The position numbers were made by a program, and so were the translations under genes. From an uncultured Ruminococcus sp. (lineage in GTDB: Bacteria; Bacillota; Clostridia; Oscillospirales; Ruminococcaceae), in the NCBI GenBank assembly GCA_900319195.1, contig ONNL01000103.1, positions 1-5,321 on the forward strand: DNA of 5,321 nucleotides, read 5' to 3'. The notes under the pieces were generated by a model that was given only the letters and a program-made list of their open reading frames with translations, searched no databases and was not told where the DNA came from. Shown piece after piece: positions 1 through 4,839 of this stretch (its first letter is position 1; every line of letters begins with the position of its first letter).

Positions 1-234
1 AGAGTTGAGGTGGATTACAGCGACGACAACATGAAGAACAAGATAAGACGCTGCAAGGACTACAAGGACCCGTATGTAGTCGTTATCGGTGACAGCGAGG
101 CTGAGAACAATACAGTTTCCATAAACATCAGAGGAAACAAGCAGCTCAAGAACGTGCCGCTCGACAAGTTCATTGAGATATGCAGCAAGATGAACACAGA
201 GCACTCGCTCGAGGTCATCGACACACTTGACTAA
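1..234 (+). CDS. thrS: Threonyl-tRNA synthetase, C-terminal fragment (5' end outside the window)
   Basis: This is the last 77 codons of a gene read in frame from base 1 to a TAA at 232-234. The product matches the C-terminal anticodon-binding domain of class II threonyl-tRNA synthetase, the cytoplasmic enzyme that charges tRNA-Thr with threonine. Visible family features, in order, are an RVEVDYSDDNMKNKIR stretch (the usual RVxxDxRxExxxxKIR), the YVVVIGDSEAENNTVSI strand (usual YMLVVGDKEVENNTVSV), and an LDKFIE helix near the end. An in-frame ATG at 31 lies inside the domain and is not a start. The catalytic core and editing domain lie upstream, outside the window. Prolyl- and histidyl-tRNA synthetases share this fold, but the GDxEaENNTVSI pattern favours ThrRS. 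The stop codon sits inside a 13-bp tandem duplication. Confidence 0.88.
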   Translation, partial: RVEVDYSDDNMKNKIRRCKDYKDPYVVVIGDSEAENNTVSINIRGNKQLKNVPLDKFIEICSKMNTEHSLEVIDTLD

Positions 235-256
235 TTATTTAAACTAATTATTTAAA
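231..256. repeat. 13-bp perfect tandem duplication over the thrS stop codon
   Basis: The unit CTAATTATTTAAA occurs twice back to back, at 231-243 and 244-256, with no mismatch. The thrS TAA stop lies in the first copy, so the duplication does not change the protein. It may be a slippage product or the scar of a lost insertion; the sequence does not tell which. Confidence 0.85.
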
Positions 257-260
257 AAGT

Positions 261-420
261 ATCAGGTCTTGCGGGAGACCCTTTTGAGACAAAGGGTTCT
301 CCCCCGTACCCCTTTCCTAAAACTTTAATTTGAAAATTTCCCCATATATAGCGCTCTAAGTCTTTTCGGACGGCATATTTATGCTGCGCTGTATATGGGG
401 AAAATTTAAGCTGACGCTTA
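261..420. repeat. Hairpin-rich intergenic element, probable dispersed ruminococcal repeat
   Basis: Three inverted repeats lie in a row in this non-coding stretch. The first (273-303) is GGGAGA-CCCTTT, loop TGAGAC, AAAGGG-T-TCTCCC, that is 12 pairs with one bulged T. The second (333-354 with 386-407) is a 22-position stem with one A/A mismatch and one G-T pair; its arms contain TTTCCCCATATA and TATATGGGGAAA. It encloses a small perfect hairpin GCATA-TT-TATGC (373-384) and a weaker GTC/GAC stem (360-371), so the whole can fold as a branched structure. The third (407-420) is TAAGC-TGAC-GCTTA. The CCCCGTACCCCTTTCC block at 302-317, beside hairpin 1, resembles intergenic repeats I recall from Oscillospiraceae genomes, but copy number cannot be tested here. 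No transposase and no convincing open reading frame is present. Confidence 0.6.
273..303 (+). terminator. Possible thrS transcription terminator or mRNA 3'-end hairpin
   Basis: This is the first usable strong stem after the thrS stop (12 pairs, one bulge, 6-nt loop). It is followed by CCGTACCCC rather than a T-tract, so it is not a classical intrinsic terminator. It may instead protect a 3' end, or belong only to the repeat element. No better terminator for thrS is seen before the next promoter. Confidence 0.3.
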
Positions 421-599
421 GAAGAGATACAGAGAGAAGAACTTCTCAAAACGGCTTCACTCAATAAAATGCACAAGCTCTGATCCCTGACAACCACTAC
501 TACGACTGACAAAGCTTTAACAGTCTGTCCGTCACTCGCGTACAAGCGTATTCACCAAAAATACAAGGAATGTCCCCTGAGATTTGGTCTTTCTATCAA
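421..599. other. Non-coding spacer between the repeat element and the aspartokinase promoter
   Basis: No credible gene lies here. Only small hairpins are visible: GAGAAG-AA-CTTCTC at 434-447, and GACTG/CAGTC (504-508 with 521-525) around an AAAGCTTT palindrome. I looked for a lysine riboswitch or a T-box leader, since the next gene is aspartokinase. I saw neither the L-box core nor the GGTGGNACCGCG T-box sequence, and the downstream promoter would exclude this stretch from the aspartokinase transcript. Confidence 0.5.
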
Positions 600-628
600 T
601 TGATTTTAAGGCGGAAAAGTAATATAAT
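600..628 (+). promoter_or_regulatory. Sigma-A promoter of the aspartokinase gene
   Basis: The -35 box TTGATT (600-605) is separated by 17 bp from a perfect -10 box TATAAT (623-628). Transcription should start near 635, giving a leader of about 53 nt before the ATG at 688. That leader is too short for a known amino-acid riboswitch and holds only a weak GCC/GGC stem. The promoter indicates that the aspartokinase gene is transcribed independently of thrS. Confidence 0.8.
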
Positions 629-687
629 GTATATTGTGATAAAACAGCCATATACGGCATAATATATGATTTAAGGAATGATTTTCA

Positions 688-2022
688 ATGGGTTACAAGG
701 TAGTAAAATTCGGCGGCAGCTCTCTTGCCGACGCTGCTCAGTTCAGAAAGGTCGCTGACATAATAAAGTCCGACGATAAGCGCAGATTCGTCGTTCCCTC
801 GGCTCCCGGAAAGAGATTCAAGGAGGATATAAAGGTAACGGATATGCTCTACAAGTGCTATGAGCTTGCAAGCAGCAATGTTGACTTCTCCGAGGAATTT
901 CAGAAGATAAAGGACCGCTACAACGGCATCATCTCCGAGCTCGGCATTGACCTCTCACTCGACGATGAGTTCGGTGTTATTGCTTCCGAGCTCAAGCTCC
1001 GTCCCGCAAAGGACTATGCTGCAAGCCGCGGCGAGTTCCTCAACGGTATCGTGCTTGCAAAGTATCTCGGCTTCAATTTCGTGGACGCCGCTGACGTTAT
1101 CATCTTCGATACAAAGGGCAATCTTGTGCTCGACGCTACCGAAAAGGCTGTACGTTCAAGGCTCAAGGGACTTGACAACGCAGTTATCCCGGGCTTCTAC
1201 GGCAGAAACACAGAGGGCTTCATCAAGACCTTCTCACGCGGCGGCTCGGACGTTACAGGCTCGATAATCGCAAGCTCCGTAAAGGCTGAGATATACGAGA
1301 ACTGGACAGACGTTTCGGGATTCCTCGTTGCAGACCCGAGAATAGTCGAGAAACCCGACGTTATCAACGTCATCACATACCGTGAGCTCCGTGAGCTTGC
1401 ATATATGGGAGCTTCCGTTCTCCATGAGGACGCTATCTTCCCGGTGCGCTCATCCGGTATACCGATCAATATCCGTAACACAAATCGTCCACAGGACGAC
1501 GGTACAATGATAGTCTCCGACGATTTCAACTTCAGCAGAGAGAGCCTCTCGCATACTATCACAGGTATCGCAGGACGTAAGGGATTCAGCACGATCAACA
1601 TTGAAAAGGCAATGATGAACAGCGAAAAGGGCTTCGGCATGAAGGTGCTCAAGGTGCTCTACGATAACGGTGTGTCCTTCGAGCATATGCCTTCGGGTAT
1701 CGACACAATGAGCATCACTGTTGACTCCTCACAGCTTGAGCCTGTCAAGGAAAAGGTGCTTGCCGACATCCGCCGTGCAGTTAATCCCGACCACCTCGAA
1801 ATTGAGGACGGTATTGCGCTCCTCGCTGTCGTAGGACGCAGAATGAAGAACACAAGAGGTACTGTTGCACGTATCTTTGCTTCAATGGCTCATGCGAGAA
1901 TAAACATCAAGATGATAGACCAGGGTTCAAGCGAGCTCAATGTAATCATCGGTGTCAGCGAGCATGACCTCTCGGAAGCAGTAAGACGTATCTATGATAT
2001 GTTCATCAATTCCGAGAAGTAA
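688..2022 (+). CDS. yclM: Aspartate kinase (aspartokinase III, YclM/ThrD type)
   Basis: The 444-residue product phosphorylates L-aspartate with ATP to 4-phospho-L-aspartate (EC 2.7.2.4), the first step of the aspartate pathway to lysine, threonine, methionine and diaminopimelate; it acts in the cytoplasm. Visible motifs are KFGGSS at residues 7-12 (ATP/substrate loop), VTDML near 51, SRGEF at 113-117 with the expected active-site Glu116, FSRGGSDVTGS at 182-192 (nucleotide binding), and WTDVSG at 206-211 followed by ADPRI. Two C-terminal ACT domains follow, at about 292-365 (TGIAGRKGFSTINI) and 376-441 (ALLAVVG...INIKMIDQGSSELNVIIGV), so allosteric inhibition by an end-product amino acid is likely. 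Length and wording fit the monofunctional Bacillus YclM class better than the bifunctional homoserine dehydrogenase fusions. The ATG is preceded by AAGGAA at 673-678 with a 9-nt spacer. The effector (lysine, threonine or both) cannot be read from the sequence. Confidence 0.95.
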   Translation: MGYKVVKFGGSSLADAAQFRKVADIIKSDDKRRFVVPSAPGKRFKEDIKVTDMLYKCYELASSNVDFSEEFQKIKDRYNGIISELGIDLSLDDEFGVIASELKLRPAKDYAASRGEFLNGIVLAKYLGFNFVDAADVIIFDTKGNLVLDATEKAVRSRLKGLDNAVIPGFYGRNTEGFIKTFSRGGSDVTGSIIASSVKAEIYENWTDVSGFLVADPRIVEKPDVINVITYRELRELAYMGASVLHEDAIFPVRSSGIPINIRNTNRPQDDGTMIVSDDFNFSRESLSHTITGIAGRKGFSTINIEKAMMNSEKGFGMKVLKVLYDNGVSFEHMPSGIDTMSITVDSSQLEPVKEKVLADIRRAVNPDHLEIEDGIALLAVVGRRMKNTRGTVARIFASMAHARINIKMIDQGSSELNVIIGVSEHDLSEAVRRIYDMFINSEK

Positions 2023-2041
2023 TATCAGCCAATAATTGCAG

Positions 2042-2086
2042 AACTCCGCAGTATTCCGAGATCATCGGTGACTGCGGAGTTTTTTG
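2042..2086 (+). terminator. Intrinsic terminator of the aspartokinase gene
   Basis: A perfect 11-bp stem, AACTCCGCAGT (2042-2052) with ACTGCGGAGTT (2071-2081), runs straight into six T residues (2080-2085). The 18-nt loop can form an inner CCGA/TCGG stem (2056-2059 with 2065-2068). It starts 20 nt after the aspartokinase stop, a textbook rho-independent arrangement. Confidence 0.93.
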
Positions 2087-2090
2087 TGGC

Positions 2091-2137
2091 AAAAAGCTTT
2101 TTGGGGCGGGCAAATACGCAAATGCCAAAAGCTTTTG
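2091..2137. repeat. Pair of AAAAGCTTTT palindromes in the convergent spacer
   Basis: Two 12-bp perfect palindromes, AAAAAGCTTTTT (2091-2102) and CAAAAGCTTTTG (2126-2137), lie between the convergent terminators. Both are preceded by a GGC or GCC triplet. The second is flanked by GCAAA (2118-2122) and TTTGC (2141-2145), so a longer interrupted stem is possible. No function is assigned. They may add to bidirectional termination or be remnants of a small repeat. Confidence 0.45.
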
Positions 2138-2147
2138 TCGTTTGCTA

Positions 2148-2188
2148 TAAAAATAGGGAAGGCTCCGCTGAGAACCTTCCCTTATTTG
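2148..2188 (-). terminator. Intrinsic terminator of the GH26 gene
   Basis: On the minus strand the stem GGGAAGG (2175-2181) pairs with CCTTCCC (2156-2162). An inner CTC/GAG stem (2163-2165 with 2170-2172) sits in the loop, and a TATTTTTAT tail follows the stem. It begins about 35 nt after the GH26 stop codon. On the plus strand the same stem is followed by TTATTT, so it may also stop leftover readthrough from the aspartokinase gene. Confidence 0.8.
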
Positions 2189-2216
2189 ATATGTTTGCCT
2201 ATCCGAACGTGTTCGC

Positions 2217-4238
2217 TTATTCTATCGGAAGAATTACGTCCTCGGGAGCTGCAAGGTGCTGCTGGATAGCAAGTGCGTCAGCAGATGTAACTCCGTCACC
2301 GCCGCCGATAACGTCAGCAGCAGCCGTATCCTTTACTGTGAATTCATTCGGATTTGCAGCAGCCTGCATGATGAGTGTCGGGTCTGCAACCGATACAAAG
2401 CCGTCGCCGTTAGCGTCGCCGTAGATGATGTCGCCGTCAGTTGTCGGCTGAGTTGTTGTAGTCGGGTCTGTTGTTGGCTCACTGCCTGAGCTGAACAGGT
2501 CAGCAGGGAGCTCGTCGAGTGTGATGCAGTAATCGCTGTTATAAAGCTTTATGAGCTCGTCCTTGTCCTGATAATCCTCACCCGAGATGAACTTCGGTGA
2601 GCTCTCCTCGTCATACCACGGGCAGAAGTAACCCCATGCCGCATTTTCAATTGTAATGTTATCAAGAGACGGGAGGGAGTCACACTCCGCCATTGTTATC
2701 ATCTTGGCACCCTTTATCTCGTCATAGAGCTGCCAGAAAATGCCCGATTCAGCGTCGAGGTTAGGACCGCTTGTCTTGCCGTCGTGACGGTGATACTGAG
2801 TGTTGTACTTATCGTAGCCTACAAGGTCAACATAGTCATCGCCCGAATACCACTCAACAGACTTGTCAGACCATGTGTAGAGGTTCTGCTCCCAGATGAT
2901 GTTGTGGAGCCCGTACTTTTCTGTGAGCTCGGTGTAGAGGAATTTCCAGAGCTGATTGTACACCTCGGGACCTTCCTTGCCCCACCAGAACCAAGATGTA
3001 CCGCCGTTTGAGTAGTTACCGTCTGCCTCGTGGAGAGGACGGAAGATGAGCGGTACGCCTGCGTCCTGAAGCTTTGTGAGCTGAGCCGCAAGGTTCTTTA
3101 TGCAGAGCTGCCAGTAATCGTATTCAATCGTGCCCTCCTTCATTGCATTTGAGGGACTGAAATCAGTCTTTTCGCTGTATGTCGTCTTGGAGAAGTCGAG
3201 CGGTTCACCGAGAGTATAGTCTGCAAGCGTTGTGGGGACATTGATGTGCCATGAAGCTGTGCAGATACCGCCCTTGTTCTTAGTCCAGTCGATCATACGC
3301 TCAACAACGCCGTCGTCCCACTGATAGCACGGGCAGTTAGCGCCGAAGTCGAAGCCCTGCATTGCAGGAGCCTTGCCTATCTCGTTCTGGAGATACTTTA
3401 TCTCGCGGTCGTACTCGTTGTAGGTGTAGTTGTGGTTCTGAGTGCTGTATGTGTAGACCTGACCGTCGGGACCTGTGCAGTGCCAGTAGAAAGCATTGCC
3501 CTGCTCGTCATGGTCGAGAGAATCGCGGTCTATCTCGTACTCAACGCCGTCAGCGTCAACGCACTTGTCTGTGCTTGCGTTGTAGTTGATAGTGGTCGAA
3601 ACGCTGTGTCCGCCGCCGTAGATAGTCTGCTGACCTGAGATGATGTTCTTGCCATAGACGCTCTTCATGTAAGCCATGAGGCTCTGAGCCTCCTTGGTAG
3701 CCTTGGGGTCACAGCACTTGTCCGCAGCAACAGAGAGGTCGGGGAATTCGGCAGCCGATACAGTTACGTAGTCGATAGCCATATAGCCGTATTTATTGAG
3801 GAATGACACGGTATTCTCGCCCTTGTTGAGACGAACGAAGCCGAAATCGAAGTCTGTCCATTCCTTTGAATACGGAACAGTCTTTGAATACTCCGAGCCG
3901 TTTACCTCAACGGTCTGGAATCTGCCCTCTTGGTTGAGTATCTGTGCGCCGTGTACAACGATGTCGTACATCCCCTCCTCGGGAGCAGTAACTGTGCACG
4001 AAAGCTCTCCGCCTGAGAGGTAAGCGAAGCCCTCGCCCGAATATCCCGGGAGCTCGTCCTGATAGATAGAAGTCCAGAGAGTTGCACCCTCAAGGTCCTC
4101 GCCCTCGATCATGTACGAGAAGCCCTCCGACGATGTATCAGCGGCAGTTACGCTGCCAACGCCTACTGAGACGCACTGTGAAGCCGCGAGTACTGCAGCA
4201 GCCGAGAGAGACAGTGCTCTTTTTAAATTGATGTGCAT
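2217..4238 (-). CDS. Secreted dockerin-bearing GH26 glycoside hydrolase with CBM35, probable cellulosomal beta-mannanase
   Basis: The 673-residue product is a modular extracellular enzyme. Residues 1 to about 32 are a signal peptide (Lys6-Arg7, an Ala/Leu-rich core, likely cleavage near VTA-AD). Residues 38-162 resemble a CBM35-type beta-sandwich, starting YMIEGEDLEGA and ending YMAIDYVTVS. The GH26 domain covers about 175-578: SWHINVP at 329-335, RPLHEADG at 400-407 with predicted acid/base Glu404, FWWG at 417-420, VGYDKYN at 473-479, and ITMAEC at 514-519 with predicted nucleophile Glu518. A Thr/Pro linker (582-601) leads to a dockerin (about 602-665) with repeats starting at GDANGDG (607-613) and ADVIGGGDG (641-649). 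Most characterised GH26 enzymes with these motifs are endo-1,4-beta-mannanases (EC 3.2.1.78); lichenase or another beta-glycanase remains possible. The dockerin implies docking to a scaffoldin cohesin. The ATG follows a perfect AAGGAGG (4247-4253) with an 8-nt spacer. An extra stretch of about 60-70 residues lies within the GH26 domain near 208-275. Confidence 0.94.
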   Translation of the reverse strand: MHINLKRALSLSAAAVLAASQCVSVGVGSVTAADTSSEGFSYMIEGEDLEGATLWTSIYQDELPGYSGEGFAYLSGGELSCTVTAPEEGMYDIVVHGAQILNQEGRFQTVEVNGSEYSKTVPYSKEWTDFDFGFVRLNKGENTVSFLNKYGYMAIDYVTVSAAEFPDLSVAADKCCDPKATKEAQSLMAYMKSVYGKNIISGQQTIYGGGHSVSTTINYNASTDKCVDADGVEYEIDRDSLDHDEQGNAFYWHCTGPDGQVYTYSTQNHNYTYNEYDREIKYLQNEIGKAPAMQGFDFGANCPCYQWDDGVVERMIDWTKNKGGICTASWHINVPTTLADYTLGEPLDFSKTTYSEKTDFSPSNAMKEGTIEYDYWQLCIKNLAAQLTKLQDAGVPLIFRPLHEADGNYSNGGTSWFWWGKEGPEVYNQLWKFLYTELTEKYGLHNIIWEQNLYTWSDKSVEWYSGDDYVDLVGYDKYNTQYHRHDGKTSGPNLDAESGIFWQLYDEIKGAKMITMAECDSLPSLDNITIENAAWGYFCPWYDEESSPKFISGEDYQDKDELIKLYNSDYCITLDELPADLFSSGSEPTTDPTTTTQPTTDGDIIYGDANGDGFVSVADPTLIMQAAANPNEFTVKDTAAADVIGGGDGVTSADALAIQQHLAAPEDVILPIE
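2241..2435 (-). other. Dockerin module coding segment of the GH26 enzyme
   Basis: The segment encodes about residues 602-666. The first loop has calcium ligands at the canonical 1, 3, 5 and 12 positions (Asp608, Asn610, Asp612, Asp619) followed by a TLIMQ helix. The second loop, ADVIGGGDGVTSAD, is one residue longer (Asp642 to Asp654), has Ile where Asn is usual at position 3, and is followed by ALAIQQHL. This form resembles R. flavefaciens-like dockerins. It predicts attachment to a cohesin-bearing scaffoldin that is not in this window. Confidence 0.85.
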
Positions 4239-4266
4239 TGAAAAAACCTCCTTAAAGTCCTATTAA

Positions 4267-4278
4267 ACGGTTATCCGT
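4267..4278 (-). promoter_or_regulatory. Small inverted repeat in the GH26 5' leader
   Basis: ACGG-TTAT-CCGT lies between the start predicted for the proximal promoter and the ribosome binding site. It could be a repressor half-site pair or a minor mRNA hairpin. At four pairs it could also be chance. Confidence 0.22.
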
Positions 4279-4296
4279 AACATTAAATGCACTTTA

Positions 4297-4325
4297 ATTA
4301 TACTTTATTTAAGCTGATTTGTCAA
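4297..4325 (-). promoter_or_regulatory. Proximal promoter of the GH26 gene with perfect consensus boxes
   Basis: On the minus strand TTGACA (4325-4320) and TATAAT (4302-4297) both match the sigma-A consensus exactly and are 17 bp apart. Transcription should begin near 4290, about 52 nt before the ATG. RNA from this promoter would skip the upstream riboswitch, so the gene seems to have a strong riboswitch-independent source unless a repressor acts here. Confidence 0.85.
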
Positions 4326-4393
4326 GCATTGCTAAAGAATGTTCAAACTTTCTTAATTTATGAGCAAAATAGTACAAATAGTAATAGCGTTTT

Positions 4394-4419
4394 CCTGAAA
4401 ACAGGGGGAGTATTCTCCC
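4394..4419 (-). other. Twin hairpins directly after the leader small ORF
   Basis: On the minus strand GGGAG-AATA-CTCCC (4419-4406) begins one base after the small ORF's stop codon. It is immediately followed by CCTG-TTTT-CAGG (4405-4394). The tail beyond is GAAAACGC, so neither looks like a strong intrinsic terminator. They could be a 3'-end, pause or protective structure on the riboswitch transcript. Confidence 0.5.
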
Positions 4420-4485
4420 TCAATTTGTCAGTATCGTCGAAGTGGAGTGTGTCCCCTGCTTCTGTTCAAAAGTCCCTGTTATCAT
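4420..4485 (-). CDS. Candidate 21-residue peptide ORF in the riboswitch leader
   Basis: An ATG at 4485-4483 is preceded by GGAGGG (4498-4493) with a 7-nt spacer, a good ribosome binding site. The frame runs 21 codons to TGA at 4422-4420. The peptide starts MITGTFEQKQ and ends STILTN; it is hydrophilic, rich in Thr and Ser, with no membrane segment and no family I recognise. It is the first translatable frame after the riboswitch terminator, and hairpins follow its stop directly. It could be a regulated leader peptide, a real small protein, or a remnant of a lost gene. An in-frame ATG at 4623 would begin inside the aptamer and is not credible. Confidence 0.4.
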   Translation of the reverse strand: MITGTFEQKQGTHSTSTILTN

Positions 4486-4538
4486 TGGTCTGCCCTCCGT
4501 AAAAAGTGAGAATGTGAGTGACTGCCGAATCGTGCGTA

Positions 4539-4574
4539 TAAAGCAAAACACCGCAGACATTACCGTCAGCGGTG
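4539..4574 (-). terminator. Intrinsic terminator downstream of the riboswitch (expression platform)
   Basis: On the minus strand CACCGC-T-GAC (4574-4565) pairs with GTC-T-GCGGTG (4558-4549) across the loop GGTAAT: nine pairs with one T/T mismatch. It is followed by TTTTGCTTTAT. It lies about 20 nt after the aptamer. The aptamer segment CCGTGGCAGC (4609-4600) can instead pair with GCTGACGG (4570-4563) of the terminator's 5' arm, eight pairs with a two-base bulge, so the two folds exclude each other. This predicts termination when ligand holds the aptamer (an OFF switch); the direction is inference. Confidence 0.72.
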
Positions 4575-4589
4575 CGTTCAAAACAATAC

Positions 4590-4672
4590 CCTGCAACTGG
4601 CTGCCACGGCTGCGTATACACAACCAAGGCCCTTTAGCTTTGCGCCGCCGACTTTCATCGGTTTTGCCAAAT
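4590..4672 (-). promoter_or_regulatory. Cyclic-di-GMP-I riboswitch (GEMM motif) aptamer
   Basis: Read on the minus strand, the element has the GEMM-I landmarks in order. GGCAAAA (4668-4662) is followed by the P1b hairpin CCGAT-GAAA-GTCGG with a GNRA tetraloop (4661-4648), the conserved core GGCGCAAAGC (about 4646-4637), and GGGCC. The P2 helix GGTTGTG-TATA-CGCAGCC (4625-4608) comes next, then GTGGCAGCC and a closing GTTGC (4597-4593) that can pair with GCAA near the start. P2 also has GCC/GGC pairs with an internal loop where a tetraloop receptor is expected. A G occupies the place aligned with G20 of the Vc2 aptamer, which favours c-di-GMP over cGAMP. Small departures from the usual core (CGGCGC for GGACGC, and no A just before GGCAAA) leave affinity uncertain. 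It sits between a promoter and an intrinsic terminator. Confidence 0.88.
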
Positions 4673-4702
4673 CAAAACAAATCATCTCATTACTATGAAT
4701 AA

Positions 4703-4731
4703 ATTATAACATACGTATCTGATTTTTTCAA
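4703..4731 (-). promoter_or_regulatory. Promoter of the riboswitch transcript
   Basis: On the minus strand TTGAAA (4731-4726) and TATAAT (4708-4703) are separated by exactly 17 bp. The predicted start near 4696 lies about 25 nt upstream of the aptamer, the usual arrangement for a riboswitch leader. Readthrough past the terminator would reach the small ORF and then the GH26 gene with no intervening opposite gene. Confidence 0.82.
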
Positions 4732-4839
4732 TTAGCATTATACATAAAGTTTATATATGTTTTTTGTTGATTATTTCAGAGCATATCACTATCCGCTTCA
4801 GCATATATTTTTAACATTCGATACGGGAGCTGATACTAT
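4732..4839. other. AT-rich divergent spacer before the flippase gene
   Basis: This stretch should contain the promoter of the plus-strand flippase gene, but none is clear. The best -35-like box is TTGATT at 4767-4772; 17 bp further on there is only TATCCG (4790-4795), a poor -10. An ACATA/TATGT inverted repeat (about 4742-4760) could be a protein site or chance. Confidence 0.3.

Noticed and set aside
235..420. CRISPR array or insertion sequence in the thrS-aspartokinase spacer
   Set aside because: There are no regularly spaced direct repeats with unique spacers, no transposase reading frame and no terminal repeats with flanking target duplications.
252..545. 97-codon minus-strand frame in the thrS-aspartokinase spacer
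   Set aside because: It crosses the hairpin element, has an unnatural composition (VVVVV run, Ser-rich), no recognisable domain and no clear ribosome binding site.
421..687. Lysine riboswitch or T-box upstream of aspartokinase
   Set aside because: The transcript leader from the identified promoter is only about 53 nt, and neither the L-box core nor the T-box GGTGGNACCGCG sequence is present.
947..1853. Several frames opposite or overlapping the aspartokinase gene
   Set aside because: They are shadows of a clear, complete, motif-bearing gene; none has a family signature.
2784..4093. Frames on both strands overlapping the GH26 gene in other phases
   Set aside because: They are low-complexity shadows (Arg/Ser or Val rich) of a well-supported modular enzyme gene.
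4334..4354. AAGAA/TTCTT inverted repeat just upstream of the proximal GH26 -35 box
   Set aside because: Only five pairs of A/T-rich sequence; not distinguishable from chance in this base composition.
4486..4623. N-terminal extension of the 21-residue ORF to an ATG at 4623
   Set aside because: The start would lie within the P2 helix of the aptamer and translation would pass through the terminator hairpin; the GGAGGG site clearly favours the internal ATG.
4442..4702. 86-codon plus-strand frame upstream of the flippase
   Set aside because: It runs antisense across the riboswitch aptamer, its terminator and the small ORF; the structured RNA explains the conservation signals better and no protein family is evident.
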